A stretch of 64,000 nucleotides of DNA, taken from NCBI GenBank assembly GCA_951812925.1, contig OX638368.1, positions 24,243,187 to 24,307,186 on the forward strand. Direction: 5' to 3'. A model generated the notes under the pieces. It had not been told where the DNA came from and did no database searches. It saw only the letters and a list, made by a program, of their open reading frames with translations. Positions 45,517 through 54,719 of this stretch are shown here, one piece after another (position 1 is the stretch's first letter; each line of letters opens with the position of its first letter). This DNA comes from Calliopum simillimum. Taxonomy: Eukaryota; Arthropoda; Insecta; Diptera; Lauxaniidae. The translations under genes and the position numbers were made by a program.

Positions 45517-46560
45517 ACGGTGACCATTTATTTGAAACTGAAATACAGAACAAAAAAAAAGGAATACAATTTGTGATCGTATTTCAATGTATATGTCTAC
45601 ATTAGAGTGAGCCAAGTTTTCCCACGACCCAACCGTCTACCGGAAACGTTATCTACAGAATATTTTTCCAATAAACCATAGGTCTAAGACCAATATCAAA
45701 TATCAAATTCTGATCAAAAAATTAGAGCCAGCAATTCCTTTAATTGAAATCGCTTTATTTTGGTGTTTAAAAACCAAGTCAAAAATCTACATCGAGATCA
45801 CTGCCGCGTAAAAAGTTGTTCAGGCTCAAAGGTGACGAGGATATTTGCAAAAAAAAAAACTTAATGCGGAAGTGCTATGGGGATGATGAATTCTGACATT
45901 TGTTATAAAACACCAAATAAAGATTCCAATCAAAAAATTGTTGTCTCTAAATTTGCTATCATTTTTTAAAAAAAAAAAAAAAAAACCTTCAAAATTCATT
46001 CACGATAAGAACAAATTCAGAAAGTTGACAAAACCAATGATATTAATTTTCTTTTAAGATGATACAATAGTGTTTTCTAAAGAAGGTATCTTTTTAATAT
46101 AAAAATGTCGTAGAACAATCTTCACGTTTAAAAACGGGGCCTCGATATTCATTTTAGACCAATGTTATACCGGTAAAATTTTCTTAGAATTTTCCGTAGA
46201 TTACTTTTCCGTTAAAAGCTTTCCAATATATTTTCAATCCGAACAACTTGGCTCACACTTATATAGATTTGAGATTATTAGAGTAAACACTATTACCGAC
46301 ATCTCTTTTTTGATTTCAAATTTGTGTTTGTATGCAATATTTATATTCACGTTGGCAACATCATTTTGATTTTGCTAGTTTTTTTTTTTTTTTTATTTAA
46401 TTTTTTGGTGGAAACTGCTTTACAAAACAATTTTGCGAAATACAGAACAAATACAGAACACTTTCTGAAATACAGAACATTTTTATGTTCAAAAAATTAA
46501 ACAGAACAGAGGCCTCAAATACAGAACTGTTCTGTATAATACAGTACGGTTGGTCACCGT
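45517..46560. mobile_element. Nested element F12, 1.04 kb, 10-bp TIR
   Basis: Perfect 10-bp terminal inverted repeats ACGGTGACCA / TGGTCACCGT. Subterminal AAATACAGAAC motifs recur near both ends. The flanks carry ATCCATACC (45507-45515) and ATCCACACC (46561-46569), one mismatch apart, consistent with an 8-9 bp target duplication as made by hAT- or P-type transposases. No transposase frame. Confidence 0.8.
45603..46262. mobile_element. Innermost nested element F13, about 0.66 kb
   Basis: Inverted ends GAGTGAGCCAAGTT / AACTTGGCTCACACT, bounded by TA on each side. The arms continue with diverged pairing (ACCGTCTACCGGAAACG, CTACAGAAT, GGTCTAAGACCAATAT against their complements near 46150-46230). 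A Tc1/mariner-type MITE is the likely class. Confidence 0.7.
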
Positions 46561-46920
46561 ATCCACACCCCAAAAAAAAAAAAAAAAAATGACCAAAAAA
46601 CATGTTTTTTGAGCCAAAATACTCCTTCAGTAGAATCAAAACAGTTCCATTGGTTATTTTCAGAATGAAAAAAAAAAAAAACTATGCAGATATCGTTTTA
46701 AAGAGTCCCTCTAACTTTTGAATCGATTTCGGGATGAATCTAAATTTCGATCCGGTCTAATGTATATGGAGATACGCCAAAGGCTGAAAGAAAAATAAGC
46801 TGTCACGGCTTAACAGTACTGCAGCGCTTTTCTGGAATTTAATCTGAAGATAGAATGAACCTTAGGAAGGAACAATTAAAAACGTTTTGGTTTTTTGGTT
46901 GGTTTTTTATGGGAAATACC

Positions 46921-47248
46921 ATAGGGTGGTTAATTTTTTAAGAAGTTTGAAATTTATATTCTCCACGTGGCTAATCTTGATAATTAATATTTTTCCCAAA
47001 TTTTAGCTGAATTGGACCATATTTAGAGGTCGCTCAATTAGAGCGCCTAAGCAAAATAATTTTTTAAACCAGATATTGTCATGCTATTTTGGTACAAACC
47101 AAGATTCGTGAAGATTATTGTATATGGACCTCTAAATATGGTTCAATTCGGTTGAAATTTGGGAAAGAGATTAATTATCATGATTCGAGCAAGGTTAGCT
47201 TTGTGGAGAATATAAATTCAAAACTTCTTAAAAAATAGACCATCACAC
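46921..47248. mobile_element. Inverted-repeat MITE, 328 bp
   Basis: GGGTGGTTAATTTTTTAAGA at the left pairs with TCTTAAAAAATAGACCATCAC at the right. Most of the interior pairs too (TATATTCTCCAC / GTGGAGAATATA, CATATTTAGAGGTC / GACCTCTAAATATGG). It interrupts G-type repeat debris. Confidence 0.8.
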
Positions 47249-47539
47249 AACACTTTATAGAATATTTCTCTCAATCAAGTATTAAATTCTCTCACTAATG
47301 TAAGTATAAATGGTGAGAGAATTTTATAGATTTCTGAGTGAAATTCTGTAAAAATTTAAACACAGTCCTTATGTGTGAAATTTCACATTGTGTTATTTAA
47401 AGTGTAGACTTACACACCACCAAGGAAAGATATAGAGACTTTTTGTTATATGGTAAAGCATTGCCACGCCCCTTAAGAGAAACAACGCAGACATGTATAC
47501 TATTGAAAGTTCGCTTGCTTTAGTTGACAGTTGCTTGGT

Positions 47540-48096
47540 CTCTTTAACTCATTTTCGGCCATTAACCCATTGACAACTTTCAATAATTTTTTAAACAATG
47601 AAAGTAAATGATATCAAAAAGATTTCTAGTGCCTTATATTACTTTGATCTTTTGGCTGTTCGAAAATATTATTTTCCACTTTCTCACCCCCCTCCATTTA
47701 TTTCAGGGGGTAGTTTGCAAATGCCTTGTCGATGGACCTTTTTTTAAAATATTATTAAAAATATGAAATAGTCACAATAAAAAAAATTAATGATGAGGTT
47801 TTATAGCCAAAGGACCAAGCTATGACTTGCAATCGAAAAATCAACACCTGTCATTACCTGATAGATGCCGGTATGAGTCAAAGTTAGTGTTCGATTAATC
47901 GAACATTTTCTGTGAAAAGGGGCTGCCCATAAGCCTCGTTAGGAAAACAAAAAAAAAAATTCCCAAAAAAAAAAAAAATCATAAAAATTTTTTGATGAAG
48001 GATTTAGCATCAGGGGGTGCTAATTACACTAAAAATATACTTTATATCAAAAAATAAAATAGTTGTAGTTTCTTGGCCGAAAATGGGTTAAAGTCA
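47540..48096. mobile_element. Inverted-repeat element, about 0.56 kb
   Basis: TCTTTAACTCATTTTCGGCC at the left pairs with GGCCGAAAATGGGTTAAAG at the right. CACCCCCCT and AGGGGGTG blocks are placed symmetrically further in. Interior pairing is weaker. Confidence 0.6.
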
Positions 48097-48099
48097 AAT

Positions 48100-49170
48100 T
48101 AATTTAGATTTTTTTCTTAAAATCGGGGTTAGAGAGTTAATTCAAAGTTTTTGAACATGACGTTTACATTAATTTCGTTTTAATCAAATTCGGCATGCTC
48201 GCTACAACTGAAATATATGCGATAATCGCAATGTAGAGCAAGTGTTGCGCGCGCATACTCTTGTAACTGACAGATACAAGATATGCACAAGTAGCTGTCA
48301 GCATTACAAGCGAAAAAATCATGCGGGTTACACAATTTGTATCTACATATAATTATTTCTTCAATCTTTCAATTTCAGAAAATTCCACAAATTCCGATTT
48401 TATTAAAATTTATATTTTTTTTTTTTTTTTTTCAAATTCCTTATTTTTTATTATTTTGTTTATTTAACACAAACAAATAATATAAGTTTATATGTGTATG
48501 TATGAACATATATATACACATAGTTACAAAAATAAAGCACGCATGTAATTTACAATGTTGACGATGATGACAACGAGCAACGACGATGAGAATGACGAGC
48601 AAATCAGCTGCTCTGCAATAATGTCGATTTTATATAGACGTGTATCTATTGAATTAAACAGCTGTTCGTCGTTATAGGAAATTTTTTTTACAAAGACCTA
48701 CTTTTGCTAATGCCAAAAATAGGCGCATCTTGAGCTAACAAAATTATATATGGGGCTTATGCGGGCGCTACAGTTTGTTGTGTGCATGGAAAAGTTTTGA
48801 TATCAGCGCTACAGAAAGTGAAACAAACAAAATAAAGCAAAATATTTATAGATATGTTTTCACTACAATTAGGCGTTGTTTTTCAAGCGAGCTTATCTGG
48901 AAGTTTTTTTTTTTTTTTTTTCTTACATACATATAAATTTTGTATGTAGATATTTTTGTTTTTGGAGCACAAAAATAAAATTTATCTTTCGTAGGATACG
49001 TAATTTAATGTGATTTCATGAAAAAGGGCTTTTATTTAATTATTTTTATATTATATATATATTTTAAATTTAATAATTTATATATATATAATTTATTGTA
49101 ATGATCATTTTTAAATTTTGCTTTTTTTTAATTATTTAAACAAAATTTTTTTTATTTTTTTTTTTTTTTT
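48100..49170. other. AT-rich low-copy stretch, nothing recognised
   Basis: A balanced patch at about 48555-48665 (GACGATGATGACAACGAGCA) could be transcribed, but no exon structure is supported. Confidence 0.35.
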
Positions 49171-50010
49171 CTTCATTTGCACTTTACACTCATCGATTTC
49201 ATCAGGCTGCCTTTCGCCCGCTGCAACTTGCTCACCCTTTTCCAAAATGTCAAAATCTACAGCACTTAGTGTTGTTGTTGTAGCTAGTTATATGGCGTGA
49301 GTGAGTGAGTATTGGCGCAACGTACTGACGTTGTTGACTGATCGTTTGACAGTCGTTGACACAATTTTACGCGTTTTTTTTTTTTTCTGATTGGGCTACT
49401 TTTTTTTTTTCTTACAAAAAATTATATATATATACAGAAAATTACGTCGCTTTCTTTTTTTTACCTTTTTTTTTGCGAAAAAAAAATTGATTGTACACTG
49501 CACTTGAAATCGTTTTAATTTTCTTTGAAATTTTTTTGCACGCGCACAATTTTTGTTAACAAAAAACCAATTTTTTTTTTCCAATATTTCACAAAAACTT
49601 TTCTTTTTAAGAATTTTGTTGAATTTTTTTAAAAAAAAATTACAAGCACAAACATTTAATTTAAAACAAAATGAACAAAAAAATAATTTTTTTTGTATTT
49701 TTAACAAAAATTAAAACGACGCGATCGTTCACTTAACTCATTCCCGTTGACATTCGCTAAAATACTGAACAAAGCTGACTTCCAATTCCATTTCCACAAA
49801 ATTTGTTTCTCTTACAACAAATGTTAAGTTGCTACTGCATTTGTTGTTGTTGTTGTTGTCAGAATTATCGTTGTTGAACAAGAAATTTTATTGTTGATTT
49901 TTACCTTCACTTTTTTTTCTCTTATCCATAGAGTGAAGTAAAGAAAAAGACAAAAAAAAAAGAAGAAAAAAACCTACATAGTAGCCAACATTTGGAATTG
50001 AAACATTTTG
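49171..50010 (-). other. Low-copy island, possible exon or 5' UTR on the minus strand
   Basis: On the minus strand, 49260-49175 is open in two frames and is preceded by GTGCTGTAG, a possible splice acceptor. In one frame it reads DFDILEKGEQ, resembling the DFDIEQ end of the supported exon at 52703-52878. In the frame that continues that exon (phase 0) it gives about 27 residues and then a stop. A second patch (about 49730-49860, CAACAA-rich then balanced) looks like 5' UTR. Neither has a full pair of splice signals, so I do not call exons. Confidence 0.25.
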
Positions 50011-51760
50011 CTTTACAACCCTGTATTGTTTACTCGTCCATTGGCCATATTTCAATGCGTTTTGACAGCTGCTGTTTGCTTACTCGCGCATTTACTCGTT
50101 ACTTTTTTTTTAATTTACCTACATTAGGTTTATTAATAATTTGTTTATTGTTTTGCCATTTTTTTTTTTTTGTTTACTTCGCCGCACACATGTTAACCAG
50201 CTTATTCTTTTTGACAGCATTCTCAGGCTACAGCATAGCAATGAAGTATTGTTTATTGTTTTTTCTATGCCTGCCTGTGTTTCGTTTTCAAGTTGTTCCA
50301 ACAGTTTCTCCAGCAACGAGTGGAAGAAATGTTAAGTGTATTCTATAGCAAATTTTGTGTGTAATTTTTTGATAAATTACTGTTTCATTTATTTTTGCTA
50401 TTATTTCTTCAAAAACAGGCCCGTTGAGCTAAGGCGGTATGTAGCAAAGCAAACATTGGTGGATCAATGTGCTAATCTGATGAAATCTTGTTATGTTGTT
50501 ACTTTAAAAGTTGTGTCAAAAAGTATCGACAGAATATTAAAAAACTCAAAGTATTCAAAATAGCTATGAAAATTATTGAAACATTTGATGACAGTGGAAA
50601 AAATTTGAGTAAAAACCGAGTATATCAGTAACAATCAATAAGGCTTACAAATCTGCGCATGATATTGAAAGTTTAAAGCTTAAAAAAAACAAAACACCCT
50701 GTGCCCAATTTTACTTACTCGTGAAAGTAGATTTATAAAGAAATTTAAACGTTTTCAAAAGTCAGAAAAATAATCAAGTAAGTACATGCTAAGTCTTTTC
50801 AATGCGTTAAGCTATTAAAAAGATGAAATTTAAGAAAAAAATCACACTCCTTTCACTAAGCTCCAGAGTTTCTTCTATTGTACAAAAATGTTTTAACTAA
50901 CCAATCTATAGAAAATATTGCTTGTGCCAGTAAGTTTTTGCAACCTCCGAAATTCGCTCAAAACAGAAAACAACCCTACTCGAAAAAAAATTTTTTGGAA
51001 ATTCTGTGTTTATCGCTGAAAATGTGTAAGATGTATTTAGAAAGTGAACTGAGAATTTTTAAAGGTTATTTTAGAATGACACCATAAGGACTGAGTCTGA
51101 ACAAATTTTCCGTCGCAAACAGATTGTTAAAACTTCTTCCCATTTTGGGAAAAAATAAAAGCAGTTGAGAAATTTCGGGAAAATAAAACCGTTGGGGAAT
51201 GGTTAGATAATGGTTTTTATAATAGAGAAATTCCGGAGTAAAAGAAATTTTGAGACGTTTTGTCATATACATTTAAAAAATAAATTTTTATATAACTTGG
51301 TTCGACAAAATGGATCCAAAATTCATAAATCAGCACTATGTTTTATTTTTTGTGGAATAACTTATATGAACCAATTCAAAAAAGAGTTTCAAAAAATTTA
51401 AAATTTTAGAAAATATTTCGTTATTTTCAATAAAAAAAAAAGGTACTAAACAAGGTAAGCCATACGTCACTGATAATGTTGCAGATTTAAAAGAACTAAT
51501 TGGAGTTGAAATAATAGCGCTGTCTTGAACTAATAAAGAGTTCTCTTCTTAACACTCTCATTCCATGCAAACATGTTACTTAAACTATAAAGTCATTTTG
51601 TTTTTTCGGGAAAACTTAATAAAAGATGCACTAAAGTGTTTTTATCTTTTCTATTAAATGCATTGTTTAGTGCTATTCTAGCCTTTAAAATTAGCTATGG
51701 TTTTATAACATTTTTCTTTAAAAAGTTAAGATAATTTTAAAATGACATCATGAAAGTTCA
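50011..51760. other. AT-rich stretch, no gene supported
   Basis: Several 60-118 codon frames (e.g. 49992-50348) are Phe/Leu/Cys-rich and have no identifiable domain. They overlap one another in different frames, as random AT-rich DNA does. Confidence 0.4.
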
Positions 51761-51763
51761 CCA

Positions 51764-52140
51764 GTAAGGATGTAACCTTTGGCCTGGCCAAAAAATTAAT
51801 ACCCTACACAGCAGTGTTTTGAAAATTTTGTTTATATGGAAGGTGCCACGCCTCCTTGTCCGATTTCACCCAGTTTTTGTTGAGAGCTTGCATTTATAGT
51901 TCTTAGTGTCTGAGTCAAATTTGGTTCGATTATCTCGAAAAACGCTTTTAGTATAGCGTTTTGAAGCTTTTGCTTATGTGAAAGGTGCCACGCCCTCTTG
52001 TCTGAATTCGCCAAGTTTTTTTTTTCAGAGCTTGCGCTTACAATTTGTAGTATTTATGTGTATTTTGGTTGTATTGTCGTGAAAAATACTCCTAAAGTTG
52101 CATTTTGAATGTACACAAAGTGAATGTACCCTGGATGTTG
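51764..52140 (+). repeat. R family copy R3 with an internal deletion
   Basis: Starts AGTAAGGATGTAACC, GGCCTGGCC, has two units headed GGAAGGTGCCACGCC and AAGGTGCCACGCC, then jumps from TTGCATTTTGAAT straight to AAAGTGAATGTACCCTGGATG. This deletes the roughly 300 bp between these points in R4 and R5. Confidence 0.8.
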
Positions 52141-52702
52141 GGCTTTAATGAGTCAAAGTGTCTTACAAAAATATTTTATGGAAAATATCATTAGAAAATT
52201 TAAAGTAAAATATAGAAAAACTTTAATAATATAGCATTAGCAATATTTTGGTGCAAATTGCCAGCAAAACAACATAATAAAATAAATCAAGATTTTTAAT
52301 GAAAGAACGTCCCAATAAAACTATCATTCGCCTGAAAATATTATAATCTCGTAGAATTTCAATTTAAATATTTTCCGCAAATGAATTTATGTAAAAATAT
52401 TTTTTTATATGCCACGCAGAGTGCCACTGCGTTTATTCCTGTAGATTTAAGAGATTAAAACACCACAAATTGTGCACATTTCGTGCAATTTTCAATGCAA
52501 CCGTTCTCTGCGTGTGCAGTTCGTGCTTAAGTTTTGGCGCGCAAAATACAAACAACAAAAAGAAGATGAAGAAGAAGAAAAATCAATATTTTTGCCGCAT
52601 TTTCAAGTTTGTCGTTCGCTTGACGCTATTCAATATACGAGTAGCAAAACAAAAAATGGGGGAAAAACAAAATTAACTACGCAAATACGTATCTACACTT
52701 AC

Positions 52703-52878
52703 CTGCTCAATGTCAAAATCCCATTCTGGGGATGGTGAACGTTCATCGCGTTCAGCATGACCACCCCGCACCGCCGCCAAAGCGGAAGGCGTACCTTGCG
52801 CTGGTGAACCAAGTGGTTCTTCGGGTATCACAGCAAAACGACCACGCTGCAAAATTGGCGAAATAGCACCATAATTTG
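52703..52878 (-). CDS. Internal exon of an RFxV-motif protein gene
   Basis: On the minus strand the acceptor CTTTCAG|CAAATT ends the upstream intron at 52879 and the donor GAGCAG|GTAAGTG begins the next at 52702. The 176-nt exon enters in phase 1 (completing an Ala codon with the G that ends exon 53132-52974) and leaves in phase 0. It encodes about 58 residues: NYGAISPILQRGRFAVIPEE, a Pro/Ala/Gly segment, a basic-acidic stretch, and SPSPEWDFDIEQ. GRFAV fits the RFxV/I docking motif recognised by SPAK/OSR1-type kinase C-terminal domains and abundant in WNK kinases. It follows GRFRV and GRFRL in the previous exon. Codon usage is balanced and GC is well above the flanks. A Wnk-type gene is possible, but I do not assign a name because no catalytic domain is in the window. 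Confidence 0.8.
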
Positions 52879-52973
52879 CTGAAAGTAAAGATTTTTTGGT
52901 TGGTTTATTTGATGAGCGTTAAGTCCTTTGATTGGAAATAATAACGCAATAAAAATTGTATTTAAATACTTAC

Positions 52974-53132
52974 CAGTAGGCATAAGACGAAAACGTCCAA
53001 GTGTTGTTTCAGGCGGTCCTGGTGGTGTTGAAGAAGTTACACGAAATCGACCGCGTCTTGCGGCGGTCACTTCATCGTAACCACCGCCGCCACCACCACC
53101 GCTACCTCCAGGCATATCGGTTGTGTTTAAAT
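52974..53132 (-). CDS. Exon with Gly-rich stretch and two RFx(V/L) motifs, possible start codon
   Basis: On the minus strand the acceptor TTATTTCAG|ATTTAAAC lies at 53133 and the donor CCTACTG|GTAAGT at 52973. It contains ATG at 53115 in CAACCGATATG, followed by MPGGSGGGGGGG, YDEVTAARRGRFRVTSS, TPPGPPETTLGRFRLMPT. The frame is also open from the acceptor to the ATG (DLNTTD), so the ATG may be internal or the true start. It ends in phase 1 and joins the next exon in frame. Poly-Gly followed by short GRFxV motifs in a disordered context is seen in regulatory tails of scaffold and WNK-pathway proteins; this is inference. The 157-nt intron is a normal small fly intron size. Confidence 0.8.
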
Positions 53133-53139
53133 CTGAAAT

Positions 53140-53620
53140 AATGAGAAATATTTTAGGTCAATGCACTGCGCTACACTTAAGTATGCATGTAGGTATACAA
53201 AAAGTAATGTAGCTTCTTATTAGTAATTAGTGTTAAAAGATTGATAGTAATTCTGTTCCTTAAAGTCGAAGTATTTTTTCACATGCGATATTTACAACAC
53301 TAGCAGTTTATTGAGTTTACAACTTTTTCAGAAATTGTTTTCAAATTCCACCTATTGACCCTATGCTCCCTATGGAGTTCCAGGAGAGTACATGCATACT
53401 ACCTATGAGCTATTTTTGCATTCTCTGAAAAGGTTAGACATTTCAGATGTAACAATCCGATTCTATTAGTCTATCTTCTCGATCCACAATTCCTGTATTC
53501 CAGAAATACAGTATTTTTCCAGGTAATTAAGCACAATAGTGCTTTCTTACTAGTATTTGAAGTAATTAGGTCTTTATAACAACAAAGCATTGACGCCGAA
53601 CAAATAGAATCTGATATGTC
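53140..53620. other. Intronic or intergenic stretch, nothing recognised
   Basis: No repeats or exons supported. Confidence 0.4.
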
Positions 53621-53625
53621 AACTA

Positions 53626-54275
53626 GTAAGGGTGTAACATTTGGCCTGGAAAAACATTAAATACCTTACACTGCAGTGTTCCTAAAATTTTGCTTATATG
53701 GGAGGTGCCACGTCCTCTTGTCCGAGTTTACCCAGTTTTTCCTCAGAGCTTGCATTTATAGTCCTTAGTATTTGAGTGAAATTTAGTTGGATTATCTCAA
53801 ACAACTCTTTCAGTATAGTATTTTATAACTTTTGCTTATATGGGAGGTGCCACGCCCTCTTGTCCGAATTCGCCCAGTTTTTACTCAGAGCTTGCACGTA
53901 CAATCCCTAGTGTTTATGTGTATTTTTGTTGCATTATCGTGAAAAATACTCCAAAAGTTACATTTTGAATATATTTTTTTATGAGCGATAGGCGTGTCTG
54001 TTGACCACTCATTTTCAATCCCTCGAACTAACTATTACGCCAAAGCTACTGTACAAAGTTTCACCGAATTATCTTGGTTAGTTTTCCCGTAAAAAATATT
54101 TCCACAGACAGACACCTAGCCAGCCAGCCAGACAGACAGACGGACAAGTTTATATCGACTCAGGAGGTGACGCTGATCAAGAATATATATACTTTTCTAT
54201 ATCTACCGCGCCTCCTTCTCAGCGTTGCAAACGGAAGGACAAAGTGAATATACTCTGGGTGTAGGGTATAAAAAC
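53626..54275 (+). repeat. R family copy R4, near complete
   Basis: AGTAAGGGTGTAACATTTGG, two units headed GGGAGGTGCCACG, then GCGATAGGCGTGTCTGTTGACC, CAGCCAGCCAGACAGACAGA, CGACTCAGGAGGTGACGCTG, GAATATATATACTTTTCTAT, and GGGTGTAGGGTATAAAAA. Minus-strand frames over it are artefacts. Confidence 0.9.
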
Positions 54276-54340
54276 ATCCCCGTAGTTCATGGTTGAATTT
54301 GTAAAACCGAAGCTGATGACGCTCATTCGTCGGCCGGTGT

Positions 54341-54613
54341 ATGATATTCACCTTCAGCACCTACCCACCAAGTTTCATGAAAACAGTTTACATAGCTTGC
54401 GAAACTCAAGATGGCCCAAAGAAAGTTTATATTTGTTTAGCTTCCTACGCGCCAAGCATACCTCTCATTCGAAAATGGGTGAAGAAGTTTGATAAGACCG
54501 GTACAACATTGGAAAAACCAAAAACGAGGCGACCAACATCAGCAAAAACGGCTGTTCGTGACGATCCGATCCTTGCAATTCTGAAAATTTTACACCTAAC
54601 GTGCCCAAAGTAG
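54341..54613 (+). pseudogene. N-terminal helix-turn-helix fragment of a mariner-type transposase
   Basis: The frame contains SIPLIRKWVKKF-type sequence (seen as PSIPLIRKWVKKFDKTGTT), LEKPKTRRPTSAKTAVRDDP. This is the characteristic helix-turn-helix and GRP-like hinge at the N terminus of mariner/Tc1 transposases. No catalytic residues follow. The frame ends at 54613 and a hAT-like MITE fragment begins right after. An isolated dead fragment. Confidence 0.6.
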
Positions 54614-54629
54614 TTTTACTTCAAATATA

Positions 54630-54715
54630 TATTCGTGCGGGCCCAGGCTTTTTTTCAAGTGCTTGTGGTCGTATTTGTGTCCGACCGGACCTCAAAAATT
54701 AGGCCCGTTGCCATC
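54630..54715 (-). mobile_element. Solo end of the GC-rich MITE family at 57551-57970
   Basis: The reverse complement of this segment (ACGGGCCTAATTTTTGAGG, CAAGCACTTGAAAAAAAGCC, GGGCCCGCACGAA) matches the left part of the complete element (CACGGGCTTAATTTTTGAGG, CAAGCACTTGAAAGAAAGCC). Confidence 0.7.
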
Positions 54716-54719
54716 TCTT

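Larger units (their letters stand above)
45030..46765. mobile_element. Foldback F11, second copy of the F8 family, carrying nested elements
   Basis: TTTTGACCCATTTTGGCTAA, then GGATACCC, TACTCAAAAGCAAGGC, AAAATGCTTAGGATTGTTC on the left and their inverse (GAACAATTCTAAGCATTTT, ACCTTGCTTCTGAGTA) on the right match F8. The right end runs GAGCCAAAATACTCCTTCAG to AATTTCGATCCGGTCT. The left arm lacks the outer 200 bp or so. An element inserted at 45517-46560 splits the phrase that is contiguous in F8 as ATTATCTACACCCC. Confidence 0.8.

Noticed and set aside
49992..50348. 118-codon plus-strand frame
   Set aside because: Dominated by Phe, Leu, Ser and Cys from T-rich DNA, overlaps two other frames of similar length, and has no domain or good promoter.
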